Below are positions 17,256 to 27,589 of a stretch of 64,000 nucleotides of DNA, piece by piece (within the stretch, counting starts at the first letter, position 1; every line of letters begins with the position of its first letter). Source of the DNA: Bacillota bacterium (GTDB taxonomy: Bacteria > Bacillota_A > Clostridia > Lachnospirales > Lachnospiraceae); the NCBI GenBank assembly GCA_023407175.1, contig JAEYMU010000025.1, positions 62,001 to 126,000 of the forward strand, in the 5' to 3' direction. Under the pieces are notes generated by a model. It was given only the letters and a program-made list of their open reading frames with translations, had not been told where the DNA came from and made no database searches. The position numbers were made by a program, and so were the translations under genes.

Positions 17256-19016
17256 ATGTTACGTTTAGCCAGATATTTAAAGTATTTTAAGTTTGAGTTG
17301 ATTTTTGGACCGTTTTTTAAGCTTTTGGAAGCAATTTTTGAATTAATTGTGCCTCTGGTTATGGCAGCAGTAATCGATGTCGGCATTAAAAATGCAGATA
17401 AGGTCTATGTGCTCCAAAGAGGTGCGGTGATTTTGCTTCTTGGAGCTGCAGGACTTATTTTTGCGCTCATCTGCCAGTACAGTGCGGCAAGGGCATCACA
17501 GGGCTTTGGAACAAGAGTGCGCAATGAGCTGTTTGCCCACATCAATACTCTGTCCCATGCCGAACTGGACCGGATTGGCACGAATTCGCTGATCACAGTT
17601 ATTACCAATGATATCAACCAGATGCAGCTGGCGGTAGCCATGCTGATCCGTCTGGTGGTGCGGGCCCCCTTCCTTGTAATCGGGGCTACAGTGATGGCTA
17701 TGCTGTTGGATTTGAAGCTTTCGCTGATTTTTCTGGCGGTGATTCCGGTGATTTCAGCTCTTTTATATATTATTATGAAGAAATCGGTTCCCTTCTACCG
17801 GATCAGACAGGAGGTACTGGATAAGATTTCTCTCATTACAAGGGAAAATCTGACGGGTGCCAGGGTAATCCGTGCTTTCTCCAGACAAGGCAGGGAGGAG
17901 CAGCGCTTTGCCCAGGCAAATGAAGAGGCCGCAGATATTGCAATCCGGGTAGGAAAGCTGTCAGCGCTTCTTAACCCGGCTATTTTTGTGGTACTGAACC
18001 TGGCGATTGTGGCTATTATCTGGTTCGGAGGTATTCGTGTTGATACGGGGGCCTTGTCACAGGGAGAGGTAATAGCCCTGATTAACTATATGACCCAGAT
18101 CTCACTGGCCCTGGTGGTGGTCGCAAATCTTGTCATTATTTTTACGAAGGCGGCGGCCAGCGCAGCAAGGATTAATCATATATTCGATTTGAAGCCGTCA
18201 CTGGTTGAGGGAGATAGTCAGGGAGAAGAGAAGAAAACTGGCAATATGGCCGGACAGACCGGGGAATTGCCGTTTCTGTCCCTGAATAAGGTCTCCTTCG
18301 CCTATCCGAATTCCAGAGAATATGCCCTGGAGGATATCAGCCTTGATATCTATCCGGGAGAAACTGTTGGAATTATCGGAGGTACCGGCTCCGGTAAATC
18401 TACTCTGGTAAATCTCCTGCCTCGCTTTTATGATGTCAGCCTTGGTGAAATCAGGATGGAGGGGACAGCACTTAAGGAATATTCCTTTGAAGCTTTGCGC
18501 AGCCGGTTTGGAATTGCGCCTCAGAAGGCGGTGCTTTTTTTAGGAAGTATCCGTAATAATCTCTGTATGGCTAAGAAAGAGGCAAGAGACGAGGAATTGT
18601 GGGAAGCATTGACAACGGCCCAGGCCAGGGAATTTGTGGATAAGCTGCCGGGGCAGTTAGATTATATGATTTTGCAGGACGGGAAGAATCTGTCCGGTGG
18701 ACAAAAGCAGAGGCTTACCATAGCGAGAGCTTTGGTGGGGAAACCGAGGCTTCTGATCCTGGATGACAGTGCAAGCGCGCTGGATTATGCCACCGATGCA
18801 AGGCTTCGCAGTGCCCTTAAGCAGGATTGCAAGGGGATGACAGTCATATTGGTATCCCAAAGGGCCGCCACATTAATGCATGCGGATAAGATTGTTGTTC
18901 TGGAGGATGGCAGGCTTGCCGGCATAGGGAAACATGCCGATCTGGTGAAACACTGTGAGGTTTATCGGGAAATCTGTTTATCCCAGCTAAGCGAGGAGGA
19001 GGTAAGCAGAGTATGA
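17256..19016 (+). CDS. ABC exporter half-transporter, degenerate-site subunit
   Basis: The 586-residue protein has six transmembrane helices (residues about 15-315) and a C-terminal ATPase domain. Walker A GGTGSGKST is near residue 375 and the signature LSGGQ at about 479-483. Walker B reads LLILDDSAS, with Asp in place of the catalytic Glu, and the switch region reads VSQRAAT with Gln in place of His. These changes mark the non-hydrolysing site of asymmetric exporters such as BmrC/BmrD and TM287/TM288. The ATG at 17256 has AGAGGG upstream. It overlaps the next gene by four bases (ATGA), so the two subunits are translationally coupled. Confidence 0.92.
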   Translation: MLRLARYLKYFKFELIFGPFFKLLEAIFELIVPLVMAAVIDVGIKNADKVYVLQRGAVILLLGAAGLIFALICQYSAARASQGFGTRVRNELFAHINTLSHAELDRIGTNSLITVITNDINQMQLAVAMLIRLVVRAPFLVIGATVMAMLLDLKLSLIFLAVIPVISALLYIIMKKSVPFYRIRQEVLDKISLITRENLTGARVIRAFSRQGREEQRFAQANEEAADIAIRVGKLSALLNPAIFVVLNLAIVAIIWFGGIRVDTGALSQGEVIALINYMTQISLALVVVANLVIIFTKAAASAARINHIFDLKPSLVEGDSQGEEKKTGNMAGQTGELPFLSLNKVSFAYPNSREYALEDISLDIYPGETVGIIGGTGSGKSTLVNLLPRFYDVSLGEIRMEGTALKEYSFEALRSRFGIAPQKAVLFLGSIRNNLCMAKKEARDEELWEALTTAQAREFVDKLPGQLDYMILQDGKNLSGGQKQRLTIARALVGKPRLLILDDSASALDYATDARLRSALKQDCKGMTVILVSQRAATLMHADKIVVLEDGRLAGIGKHADLVKHCEVYREICLSQLSEEEVSRV

Positions 19017-20755
19017 AAAGACGGAATACATCGATCTTAAAGAGACTGCTGCATTATACCAGACCCTATAAAGGCTCCATGATGATTGCCCTGATCTGTG
19101 CGATTGCCAGTGTTGCCCTATCCCTGCTTACCCCAATTTTGATTGGCCGGGCCGTAGATTATATCATTGGCCCAGGTCAGGTGGATTTTGGGGAAATTAT
19201 AAAAATAATATTCCAGCTTACGGTGGTTATCGCGGGAAGTGCCTTATTTCAATGGCTGATGATCTTCCATACCAACCGTATCACCTTCCGCACTGTGAAA
19301 GACTTACGGACAAAGGCATATCAGCAGTTGAATCGGGTTCCGTTGGGATATATTGATCAGAATTCCCACGGTAATATCATTAACCGTATGGTAAATGACA
19401 TTGATGCGGTGTCGGATGGATTGCTGCAGGGCTTTGCTGGACTGTTCACCGGTCTGGTAACTATTTTCGGAACAATCATTTTCATGCTCTCCATCAATTA
19501 TAAGATTGCGCTGGTGGTAATTTTTCTGACTCCGCTGTCCTTATTTGTGGCGGCCTTTATTTCCAGACGTATTTTCAATAAATTCAGTGAGCAGTCAAAA
19601 ATCAGGGGAGAGATGGGCGGTCTGATTGAGGAGATGATTGGCAACCAGAAGCTTTTGAAGGCATTTTCCTATGAGGAGAAGGCAGTCGAACGTTTTGAAG
19701 AGATTAACGCAAGGCTTCACGAATGCGGTGTCAAAGCCCAGTTCTATTCCTCCCTGACCAATCCCTGTACCCGTTTTGTGAATGGTATTGTATACGCGGC
19801 GGTTGGAATCTATGGTGCGTTAACGGCAATTAACGGCCTGATTACCATAGGACAGCTTTCCAGCTTTCTGGCCTATGCCAATCAGTATACCAAGCCCTTT
19901 AACGAGATATCGGGAATTATCACGGAGCTTCAGTCCGCTCTTGCCTCGGCGCAGCGGGTGTTTGCATTGATTGATGAAACCCCGGAAAGTTCTGAGGAGG
20001 GGTTATTAGAAGAGGCAGAAGGCAACGGAAAGGTTGAGATCCGGAAGGTTGATTTCTCCTATCAAAAGGAAGTACCCCTGATTAAGAATTTTAATCTGGA
20101 GGTAAAGCCGGGGCAGCGGATTGCGATCGTCGGGCCTACCGGCAGCGGCAAGACTACCATAATCAATCTTCTGATGCGCTTCTATGATACGGATGCCGGA
20201 GAAATCAGAGTGAACGGTACAAAGATCAAGGAAATGAAACGGAAGGCTCTCAGGAGCATGTACGGAATGGTATTGCAGGACACCTGGCTGTTTCACGGTA
20301 CGGTCCGGGATAATATTGCTTACGGACGGGAGGATGTCTCCCTGGAGGAAGTTATCTCTGCAGCGAAGGCGGCTTATGTACACAGCTTTGTCAGCAGGCT
20401 CCCGGAGGGATACGATACTATGCTTACCGAGGACGGCGGAAATATCTCACAGGGACAGAAACAGTTGCTGTGTATTGCCCGGGTTATGCTGATGAAACCG
20501 CCGATGTTAATTCTTGATGAAGCAACCAGTAATATTGATACCCGTACCGAGATTAAGATTCAGAAGGCCTTTGCCAGACTGATGGAGGGACGGACGAGCT
20601 TTGTCGTAGCCCACCGGCTTTCAACCATCAAGGAGGCGGATTTAATTCTGGTGATGGAGCATGGCAGTATCATAGAGCAGGGCAGCCATGAGGAGCTCCT
20701 TGAGAAGGGCGGCTTCTATGCAAGGCTCTATAACAGCCAGTTTGCGATTACCTGA
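19013..20755 (+). CDS. ABC exporter half-transporter, catalytic-site subunit
   Basis: The 580-residue partner has six membrane helices and an ATPase domain with Walker A GPTGSGKTT (about 375), a canonical Walker B LILDEATS with the catalytic Glu, and switch AHRLS. Its signature motif is ISQGQ instead of LSGGQ. In a heterodimer this deviant signature pairs with the degenerate Walker B of the first subunit, leaving one complete and one incomplete ATP site. Such pumps export hydrophobic drugs or lipids; the substrate here is unknown. A terminator follows directly. Confidence 0.92.
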   Translation: MKRRNTSILKRLLHYTRPYKGSMMIALICAIASVALSLLTPILIGRAVDYIIGPGQVDFGEIIKIIFQLTVVIAGSALFQWLMIFHTNRITFRTVKDLRTKAYQQLNRVPLGYIDQNSHGNIINRMVNDIDAVSDGLLQGFAGLFTGLVTIFGTIIFMLSINYKIALVVIFLTPLSLFVAAFISRRIFNKFSEQSKIRGEMGGLIEEMIGNQKLLKAFSYEEKAVERFEEINARLHECGVKAQFYSSLTNPCTRFVNGIVYAAVGIYGALTAINGLITIGQLSSFLAYANQYTKPFNEISGIITELQSALASAQRVFALIDETPESSEEGLLEEAEGNGKVEIRKVDFSYQKEVPLIKNFNLEVKPGQRIAIVGPTGSGKTTIINLLMRFYDTDAGEIRVNGTKIKEMKRKALRSMYGMVLQDTWLFHGTVRDNIAYGREDVSLEEVISAAKAAYVHSFVSRLPEGYDTMLTEDGGNISQGQKQLLCIARVMLMKPPMLILDEATSNIDTRTEIKIQKAFARLMEGRTSFVVAHRLSTIKEADLILVMEHGSIIEQGSHEELLEKGGFYARLYNSQFAIT

Positions 20756-20761
20756 TGAAAG

Positions 20762-20797
20762 CTCCTGCGGATTTCTAAGCCGCAGGAGTTTTGTTTT
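20762..20797 (+). terminator. Rho-independent terminator of the ABC exporter operon
   Basis: CTCCTGCGG pairs with CCGCAGGAG around a nine-base loop and is followed by TTTTGTTTTT. It starts seven bases after the stop codon of the second ABC gene. Confidence 0.95.
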
Positions 20798-20813
20798 TGG
20801 AAGAAATTAAATC

Positions 20814-20827
20814 AGAACAAACATTCG
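20814..20827. promoter_or_regulatory. candidate LexA (SOS) box of uvrBA
   Basis: AGAACAAACATTCG matches the Firmicutes LexA consensus CGAACRNRYGTTYG at 12 of 14 positions. It lies nine bases before the -35 element of the uvrB promoter, where a repressor would block RNA polymerase. uvrB and uvrA are classic SOS genes. Confidence 0.5.
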
Positions 20828-20835
20828 AAATAATA

Positions 20836-20864
20836 TTGATTTTGGATTTTAGCTATGATATAAT
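20836..20864 (+). promoter_or_regulatory. uvrB: promoter of uvrB-uvrA
   Basis: TTGATT (20836-20841) and a perfect TATAAT (20859-20864) with 17-base spacing. Transcription would start near 20871, giving a leader of about 175 bases that contains a strong hairpin. Confidence 0.75.
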
Positions 20865-20875
20865 GTCCACGATAA

Positions 20876-20991
20876 GCAGATTAGTCCATGGAATTCAGGG
20901 CATTGATCAAGCTTGCTTGAATCAATGCCCTGAATTCCATGGATAAGTGCAACGTGAACGAAAGGACAAAGTCCTTGAGTTTCTAATCTGC
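20876..20991. repeat. palindromic element in the uvrB leader
   Basis: An outer 9-bp repeat GCAGATTAG/CTAATCTGC (20876-20884, 20983-20991) encloses a perfect 23-bp hairpin (20885-20907 with 20921-20943; arm begins TCCATGGAATTC) whose loop CAAGCTTGCTTGA can pair further. A small GGAC-aaa-GTCC hairpin follows. All of this lies between the promoter and the uvrB start and would be transcribed. It lacks a T-run, so it is more likely an inserted MITE-like element or a stabilising leader than a terminator. Confidence 0.75.
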
Positions 20992-21047
20992 ATAATATCA
21001 TCGTTTTTTATATTTGATTCTGTCGGATGGCAGTGCGGAGGTATGGT

Positions 21048-23036
21048 ATGGAGTTTAAACTGGTATCGGAATATGAACCTACCGGAGATCAGCCGGAAGC
21101 AATCAGAGCCCTGGTCGAGGGCTTTCAAAGCGGCAACCAATCCCAGACGCTATTAGGGGTAACAGGCTCAGGTAAGACCTTTACCATGGCCAATATTATA
21201 AAGGAACTGAAGAAGCCAACGCTGATCATAGCACATAACAAGACCCTTGCCGCACAGCTGTACGGAGAATTCAAGGAATTCTTTCCGGAGAATGCGGTAG
21301 AGTATTTTGTAAGCTATTATGATTATTATCAGCCGGAGGCCTATGTACCATCCACCGATACTTATATTGAGAAAGACTCTTCAATTAATGATGAGATTGA
21401 TAAGCTTAGGCATTCGGCGACAGCCTCCCTGTCGGAGCGTGACGATGTTGTCATTGTTGCCAGTGTTTCCTGCATTTATGGTCTGGGAAGCCCGATTGAT
21501 TACCAGAACATGGTACTTTCTTTGCGCCCAGGAATGATAAAAGACAGGGATGATGTGTTAAGAAAATTGATTGAGATACAGTATGACCGCAATGATATGG
21601 ACTTTAAGCGAGGTACCTTCCGGGTCAGAGGAGATGTGGTTGAGATATTTCCTGTGGCCTCAGGTGATGTTGCGGTGCGGATTGAGTTTTTTGGTGATGA
21701 GGTTGAACGGATATTGGAGATCGATGTGCTGACAGGAGAGATCAAAGGCAGTCTGGAGCATATGGTGATCTTTCCGGCTTCCCACTATGTCGTAGCCCAG
21801 GACAAGCTGGAGGAAGCGATTAAGAATATAGAAACTGAGTTGGAGGAAAGAGTCCGTTATTTTAAGAGTGAGGACAAGCTTTTGGAGGCTCAGAGGATAT
21901 CGGAGCGAACAAATTTTGATATTGAGATGCTTCGGGAGACAGGCTTTTGCTCCGGCATAGAGAATTATTCGAAACATTTGACCGGACTTGAGACGGGGGC
22001 ACCGCCTCATACACTGATGGATTATTTCCCGGAGGATTTTCTAATTATCGTGGATGAATCCCACATCACTCTTCCACAGGTCAGGGGAATGTATGCCGGT
22101 GACCGGTCAAGAAAGACAACACTGGTGGATTACGGCTTTCGTCTTCCCTCTGCACTGGATAACCGCCCGCTTAATTTCCAGGAATTTGAGAGTAAGATCA
22201 GTCAGATATTGTTTGTATCGGCTACTCCTTCCGTTTATGAAAGCGAGCATGAGCTGCTTCGCGCTGAACAGGTTATCCGGCCTACGGGTCTTCTTGATCC
22301 GAGAGTTTCGGTAAGGCCGGTGAGCGGACAGATTGATGATCTGGTGGGTGAAATCCATAAAGAGCTGGAGAAGAAGAATAAGGTTCTGGTAACCACACTG
22401 ACCAAAAAGATGGCGGAGGATTTAACCTCCTATCTTCGAGAGGTGGGAATCCGTGTGAAATACCTCCACTCCGATATTGATACGCTGGAGCGCTCGGAAA
22501 TCATACGTGATATGCGAATGGACGTATTCGATGTACTGGTTGGAATTAATCTGCTTCGGGAAGGACTGGATATACCGGAGGTGGGTCTGGTAGCAATACT
22601 GGATGCAGATAAGGAGGGATTCCTGCGTTCGGAAACCTCCCTGATACAGACCATCGGACGGGCCGCCCGTAATGCTGAGGGCCAGGTTATTATGTATGCC
22701 GATGTAATGACGCAGTCCATGCAGCGGGCTATCTATGAGACAGACCGAAGAAGACAATTGCAGCAGGCATATAACGAAGCCCATGGAATTACGCCCACTA
22801 CCATCAAGAAGAAGGTTCGGGACCTTATCAGCATTTCCAAGAAGGCTGCGGTTAATCTTAAGGATATGGAGAAGGATATGGAATCCATGTCCCGCCAGGA
22901 GCTGGAGGCTTTGGTGAAGAAGGTAACCCAGCAGATGCATACAGCGGCTGCAGAGCTTAATTTTGAACTGGCGGCACAGCTAAGGGATAAGATGATGGAG
23001 CTTAAGAAGCAGCTGCAAGAGCTAGAGGGCAGATAG
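21048..23036 (+). CDS. uvrB: excinuclease ABC subunit B
   Basis: The 662-residue helicase-like subunit verifies DNA damage in nucleotide excision repair after loading by UvrA. It has Walker [15 protein letters not shown] near residue 38, the beta-hairpin [16 protein letters not shown] near residue 90, DESHITLPQ, the late helicase motif QTIGRAARN, and a C-terminal UVR motif (about residues 620-655) that contacts UvrC. The ATG at 21048 is preceded by GGAGG; the in-frame ATG at 21027 is upstream of that site. uvrA follows after 42 bases. Confidence 0.98.
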   Translation: MEFKLVSEYEPTGDQPEAIRALVEGFQSGNQSQTLLGVTGSGKTFTMANIIKELKKPTLIIAHNKTLAAQLYGEFKEFFPENAVEYFVSYYDYYQPEAYVPSTDTYIEKDSSINDEIDKLRHSATASLSERDDVVIVASVSCIYGLGSPIDYQNMVLSLRPGMIKDRDDVLRKLIEIQYDRNDMDFKRGTFRVRGDVVEIFPVASGDVAVRIEFFGDEVERILEIDVLTGEIKGSLEHMVIFPASHYVVAQDKLEEAIKNIETELEERVRYFKSEDKLLEAQRISERTNFDIEMLRETGFCSGIENYSKHLTGLETGAPPHTLMDYFPEDFLIIVDESHITLPQVRGMYAGDRSRKTTLVDYGFRLPSALDNRPLNFQEFESKISQILFVSATPSVYESEHELLRAEQVIRPTGLLDPRVSVRPVSGQIDDLVGEIHKELEKKNKVLVTTLTKKMAEDLTSYLREVGIRVKYLHSDIDTLERSEIIRDMRMDVFDVLVGINLLREGLDIPEVGLVAILDADKEGFLRSETSLIQTIGRAARNAEGQVIMYADVMTQSMQRAIYETDRRRQLQQAYNEAHGITPTTIKKKVRDLISISKKAAVNLKDMEKDMESMSRQELEALVKKVTQQMHTAAAELNFELAAQLRDKMMELKKQLQELEGR

Positions 23037-23078
23037 ATAAAGGAAAATTTATTAAGATAATTTAGAATAGGTGGAGCA

Positions 23079-25913
23079 ATGGCAGAGAAAAAGAACTATA
23101 TTAAAATCAGAGGCGCAAAGGAAAATAATCTAAAGGACTTAAGCGTGGATATACCCAGGGATCAGTTTGTGGTACTGACCGGACTCAGCGGTTCAGGAAA
23201 ATCCTCCCTTGCCTTTGATACGATTTATGCAGAAGGACAGAGAAGGTATATGGAATCGCTTTCCTCCTATGCGAGGCAGTTCCTCGGACAGATGGAGAAG
23301 CCGAATGTGGAAAGCATCGAAGGTCTCCCGCCTGCGATTTCCATCGATCAGAAATCAACAAACCGAAATCCTCGCTCTACGGTAGGTACTGTGACCGAGA
23401 TTTATGACTATTTCCGATTGCTCTATGCCAGAATCGGAATTCCCCATTGTCCGCAGTGCGGGAAGGAGATTAAGAAGCAGACAGTGGACCAGATGGTGGA
23501 TGAGATTATGAGTCTGCCTCAGGGCACGAAGCTTCAACTGCTGGCTCCGGTGGTACGGGGGCGTAAGGGTGAGCATACAAAGCTTTTCGAACAGGCAAAA
23601 CGGAGCGGCTATGTCAGAGTCAGGGTTGACGAACATATGTATGAGCTTACCGAGGAGATTAAATTAGAGAAGAATAACAAACATAATATAGAAATTATTG
23701 TAGATCGTCTTGTGGTAAAGGAAGGCATTGAAAAGCGGTTATCCGATTCGATAGAAAGTGTACTTAAGCTGGCAGAGGGATTATTATATGTGGATGTGAT
23801 TGACAAGGAGCAGCTGACCTTCAGCCAGAATTTTGCCTGCCCGGATTGCGGTATCAGTATTGATGAAATTGAACCGCGTATTTTTTCCTTCAACAATCCC
23901 TTCGGTGCCTGCTCGGAATGCCATGGACTTGGCATCAAGATGGAATTTGATGAGGAGCTGTTAGTCCCCGATCAGGACAAGAGTCTGATTGACGGTGCGA
24001 TTGCCGCTCCCGGCTGGCAGTCGGCAGGGGACCGGGGCAGCTATACAAGAAGCATACTGGAGGCACTGGCAAAGGAATACCATTTTGATCTGGATACTCC
24101 CTATGAACAGCTTTCCGAAGAGGTACGCCATATGTTTATTCACGGTACGGATGGTAAGACTGTGAAGGTACACTATCAGGGACAGCGGGGGATAGGTATT
24201 TACGATGTGGCCTTTGAAGGTTTGATCCGTAATATTGAGCGGCGTTACCGTGAGACCGGTTCGGAGACGGTGAAGCAGGAGTATGAGAGCTTTATGCGGA
24301 CTACTCCCTGCAAGCTCTGTGAGGGCAAGCGTCTTAAGAAGGAGGCGCTGGCAGTTACTGTGGGCGATAAGAATATTGCAGATGTGACACAGTATTCCAT
24401 CCGGGATTTGTCCACCTTTATGCAAAACCTTGTGCTGACCTCCATGCAGCAGAAAATCGGTGAGCTGGTATTGAAGGAAATCCGGGCCAGAATCTGCTTT
24501 CTGATGGATGTTGGTCTCGATTATCTTACTCTGGCTAGAGCAACAGGGACCCTGTCAGGAGGGGAATCCCAGAGGATCCGTCTGGCTACCCAGATTGGCT
24601 CCGGTCTGGTGGGAGTGGCATATATCCTTGATGAGCCCAGCATCGGCTTGCATCAGAGGGATAATGACAAGCTGCTTAAGACCTTGAATAATCTGAAGGA
24701 CCTTGGCAATACCCTGATTGTGGTGGAGCATGATGAGGATACCATGTTTGCCGCCGATTATATCATAGATATCGGACCAGGTGCCGGAGAGCACGGGGGC
24801 GAGGTAGTGGCTGCCGGTACGGCAAAGCAGATCATGAAGGTGAAGGAATCCGTTACAGGGGCATATTTGAGTGGCAGGATTAAAATTCCCGTTCCGGGGG
24901 AAAGACGCAAGCCCACCGGATACCTTACCATTATGGGAGCGGCGGAGAATAATCTCAAGAATATTAATGTAGATATTCCCCTTGGGATAATGACCTGCAT
25001 CACCGGTGTATCGGGCTCAGGGAAAAGCTCCCTGATTACCGAGATTCTATACAAGAGGCTGGCAAGGGATTTAAACCGTGCGCGTTGCATTCCAGGTAAG
25101 CATGAGAAGATGATAGGCATTGATCAGCTGGATAAGGTCATCAACATCGACCAGTCACCCATCGGAAGGACCCCTAGATCCAATCCGGCAACCTATACCG
25201 GAGTCTTTGACCAGATCAGAGATTTATTTGCAGCCACACAGGATGCCAAGATGCGTGGTTATTCCAAGGGACGTTTCAGCTTCAATGTTAAGGGCGGGCG
25301 ATGTGAAGCCTGCAGTGGAGACGGAATTATTAAAATCGAAATGAATTTCCTGCCGGACATCTATGTTCCCTGCGAGGTCTGCAACGGCAAGCGCTATAAC
25401 CGGGAGACCCTGGAGGTACGCTATAAGGGAAAGAACATCTATGAAGTATTGGATATGACAATAGAAGAGGCGGTACAATTCTTTGAGAATGTACCTTCCA
25501 TCAAGAGAAAAATTGAAACCCTGTTTGATGTGGGATTATCCTATCTTCGACTGGGACATCCTTCCACTTCCCTGTCAGGCGGGGAAGCACAGAGAATTAA
25601 GCTGGCTACGGAATTAAGCAAGCGCAGCACCGGAAAGACAATATATATCCTGGATGAACCGACGACCGGACTTCATTTTGCCGATGTGCATAAGCTGATT
25701 GACATATTAAGGCGTTTTTCTGACAGCGGCAATACGGTGGTGGTTATCGAGCATAACCTGGATGTTATTAAGACAGCCGATTATATCATAGACATCGGAC
25801 CGGAGGGCGGAGATAAAGGCGGTACGGTTATCGCACAGGGAACACCGGAGGAGATTGCCTCCAATGAAAACTCCTATACCGGCGGCTATGTGAAGAAATA
25901 TCTGGAGGGATAA
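23079..25913 (+). CDS. uvrA: excinuclease ABC subunit A
   Basis: The 944-residue damage sensor has two ABC ATPase halves with P-loops [14 protein letters not shown] (near residue 32) and [13 protein letters not shown] (near 645). It has zinc-binding cysteine clusters (CPQCG...; CPDCG with [17 protein letters not shown] with CEVCNGKRY) and two signatures of the LSGGE type. Length is normal for UvrA. GGTGGAG lies before the ATG. It forms an operon with uvrB. Confidence 0.98.
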   Translation: MAEKKNYIKIRGAKENNLKDLSVDIPRDQFVVLTGLSGSGKSSLAFDTIYAEGQRRYMESLSSYARQFLGQMEKPNVESIEGLPPAISIDQKSTNRNPRSTVGTVTEIYDYFRLLYARIGIPHCPQCGKEIKKQTVDQMVDEIMSLPQGTKLQLLAPVVRGRKGEHTKLFEQAKRSGYVRVRVDEHMYELTEEIKLEKNNKHNIEIIVDRLVVKEGIEKRLSDSIESVLKLAEGLLYVDVIDKEQLTFSQNFACPDCGISIDEIEPRIFSFNNPFGACSECHGLGIKMEFDEELLVPDQDKSLIDGAIAAPGWQSAGDRGSYTRSILEALAKEYHFDLDTPYEQLSEEVRHMFIHGTDGKTVKVHYQGQRGIGIYDVAFEGLIRNIERRYRETGSETVKQEYESFMRTTPCKLCEGKRLKKEALAVTVGDKNIADVTQYSIRDLSTFMQNLVLTSMQQKIGELVLKEIRARICFLMDVGLDYLTLARATGTLSGGESQRIRLATQIGSGLVGVAYILDEPSIGLHQRDNDKLLKTLNNLKDLGNTLIVVEHDEDTMFAADYIIDIGPGAGEHGGEVVAAGTAKQIMKVKESVTGAYLSGRIKIPVPGERRKPTGYLTIMGAAENNLKNINVDIPLGIMTCITGVSGSGKSSLITEILYKRLARDLNRARCIPGKHEKMIGIDQLDKVINIDQSPIGRTPRSNPATYTGVFDQIRDLFAATQDAKMRGYSKGRFSFNVKGGRCEACSGDGIIKIEMNFLPDIYVPCEVCNGKRYNRETLEVRYKGKNIYEVLDMTIEEAVQFFENVPSIKRKIETLFDVGLSYLRLGHPSTSLSGGEAQRIKLATELSKRSTGKTIYILDEPTTGLHFADVHKLIDILRRFSDSGNTVVVIEHNLDVIKTADYIIDIGPEGGDKGGTVIAQGTPEEIASNENSYTGGYVKKYLEG

Positions 25914-25956
25914 GCACATCTTCCTGACAAAGGGAATACGGAACGGAGAAAATAAA

Positions 25957-26544
25957 ATGGAAAATGGTTTTTATGCAATGCTTTCAAGGATGAAGCTGAT
26001 TGAACGCTGGGCTCTGATGCGTAATTCCAGTCAGGAGAATATCAGCGAGCATTCTCTGGAGGTCAGTATTCTGGCCCATGCCCTGGCAGTGATCAGCAAT
26101 GAGCGTCTTAACAATCATCTGAATGCGGAAAAGGCCGCCTTAATCGGTATCTATCATGATGCTACTGAGATTATTACCGGGGATATGCCGACGCCGGTGA
26201 AATATTATAATGAGAATATTCAGGGGGCCTTTAAAGAGGTGGAGAAGGCAGCCGCAGAAAGGCTCCTTGCCATGCTTCCTGAGGATATCAGGCTAAGCTA
26301 TATGGACCTTTTCATCCCGAAGGAGAATGAGGTCTATCTGTGGAGGCTTGTGAAAGCGGCAGACAAGCTGTCGGCTCTGATTAAATGCATGGAAGAGAGG
26401 AAAGCAGGCAATACGGAATTCTTAAGTGCAGAGGCATCAATCGCCGGGATATTAAGGGCGATGGAGCTTAAAGAAGTAGATATCTTTATGAAGGAATTCC
26501 TTCCTGCTTATGACCGGACGCTGGATGAATTGAACCGGCGTTAG
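25957..26544 (+). CDS. HD-domain 5'-deoxynucleotidase (YfbR-like)
   Basis: The 195-residue protein has the HD-domain metal ligands: EHSLEVS near residue 31, and GIYHDATEIITGDMPTPVKY around residue 70, which is typical of the YfbR family. These enzymes dephosphorylate deoxynucleoside monophosphates in the cytoplasm. CGGAGAA precedes the ATG. It starts 43 bases after uvrA and probably belongs to the same transcript. Confidence 0.88.
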   Translation: MENGFYAMLSRMKLIERWALMRNSSQENISEHSLEVSILAHALAVISNERLNNHLNAEKAALIGIYHDATEIITGDMPTPVKYYNENIQGAFKEVEKAAAERLLAMLPEDIRLSYMDLFIPKENEVYLWRLVKAADKLSALIKCMEERKAGNTEFLSAEASIAGILRAMELKEVDIFMKEFLPAYDRTLDELNRR

Positions 26545-26546
26545 TA

Positions 26547-26625
26547 CGGCCTCATCGCAAACATCAGGCACTGAATATTAAGCAATATTTATGCAAGGCA
26601 GTACTGGTGTTTTTGGATCAGGCCG
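26547..26625. repeat. long imperfect hairpin after the yfbR-like gene
   Basis: Two arms of about 27 bases (starting CGGCCTCATC and ending GATCAGGCCG) pair with a few mismatches over 79 bases, beginning three bases after the stop codon. An inner AATATT-aagc-AATATT adds structure. There is no terminal T-run. It looks like another intergenic palindromic element. Confidence 0.55.
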
Positions 26626-26657
26626 AAATATGGTAATGGAAACGGGGGGAGAAGATT

Positions 26658-27377
26658 ATGATTACAGTTGATGGTCAGTGGATTATGGAGGGGCTGAACC
26701 GGAATGATCCGAAATGTATAAAGTCCTACTCACAGCTTACAGATTATATTGATGAAGTAGGCTTTCTTCCGTTATTTAAAAACAGTGTGCCCGGCTTTTC
26801 CGTAGAGGAGCAGACGGCACAGGATGCCTGGTGGACGGGCTCGGACCTGGATCCCTGGAGCTGGCGGGAAATTATTGCCACAGAGGGTAGGGTTGCCTAT
26901 GGCAAGCTGTTTTGCAGCCGGGCAGGCTTTGTCTCAAGAGAATGGTATCCCTATCTTGCGGCTTACCGCAGGGATGGGTATGATTTTGACAGCAGATATG
27001 AGGATGGTCTGGCAAGCCGCCGTGCCAAGAAGATAATTGATGTTCTTATGAAAAGGGAAGAATGTCTTTCCAATGAACTGAAAGCAACTGCCGGGTTTGG
27101 CAAGGAGGGGGAAAAGGGCTATGAGGGCTGTATATCTCAGCTCCAGATGCAGACCTATATCACGGTAAGAAGCTTTCGCAGAAAGAAGAGCAAGAAGGGA
27201 GAGGAATATGGCTGGCCGATTGCAAGCCTGTCATTAAGTGAGAACCTCTTTGGTGAAGCACATGTTCGTTCCCGGTATCATCTGGAGTCTGCAAAAGCAA
27301 AAGAAATCATAATCGCAAAAATAAAATCCTTCTTCCCGGAGGCTTCCGAGATGGAGATAGAGCAGAATATCCGATAG
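26658..27377 (+). CDS. AlkZ-related protein
   Basis: The 239-residue protein contains WWTGSDLDPWSWRE near residue 55 and CSRAGFVSREWYP near residue 90. These recall a family often annotated as AlkZ-related in Clostridia (AlkZ/YcaQ are DNA glycosylases that unhook crosslinks). The recognition is from memory of the family, not from a search. It lacks the catalytic QxQ motif of AlkZ as far as can be seen, so DNA repair activity is uncertain. Its place behind uvrB-uvrA-yfbR makes a nucleic-acid role plausible. GGGGGGAGAAG precedes the ATG. Confidence 0.55.
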   Translation: MITVDGQWIMEGLNRNDPKCIKSYSQLTDYIDEVGFLPLFKNSVPGFSVEEQTAQDAWWTGSDLDPWSWREIIATEGRVAYGKLFCSRAGFVSREWYPYLAAYRRDGYDFDSRYEDGLASRRAKKIIDVLMKREECLSNELKATAGFGKEGEKGYEGCISQLQMQTYITVRSFRRKKSKKGEEYGWPIASLSLSENLFGEAHVRSRYHLESAKAKEIIIAKIKSFFPEASEMEIEQNIR

Positions 27378-27517
27378 CTTAATCATAAAATGAATAAACC
27401 GGCTTCGGCCGGTAGGCTCCTCTTGCCGCAAGCAGATAAAAATACAAACTGTTTGTTGCAAAAAGGGGCATTTTTTATGGTACAGTCTTACAATAAATAA
27501 ATTTTCTGTGATTCTTC

Positions 27518-27546
27518 TTGACAACTAAAGGCTACAATAGTAAACT
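27518..27546 (+). promoter_or_regulatory. blaI: promoter and possible operator of blaI-blaR1
   Basis: A perfect TTGACA (27518-27523) and TAAACT (27541-27546) with 17-base spacing lie 44 bases before blaI. The region contains TACA/TGTA-like half-sites (CTACAATAGTAA within the spacer and TTAC-tcat-GTAA just downstream), as expected for a BlaI/MecI operator, although no perfect BlaI palindrome is present. Confidence 0.6.
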
Positions 27547-27589
27547 TTAAATGAAAAGATTACTCATGTAAACTATAGGGGAGGATGTT

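Noticed and set aside
22422..22940. 172-codon antisense frame in uvrB
   Set aside because: Shadow of the strongly conserved helicase end of uvrB; no start signal.
27398..27413. ACCGGC-TTCG-GCCGGT hairpin as a terminator after the AlkZ-related gene
   Set aside because: A stable tetraloop hairpin but no T-run follows on the plus strand; not called as a terminator.
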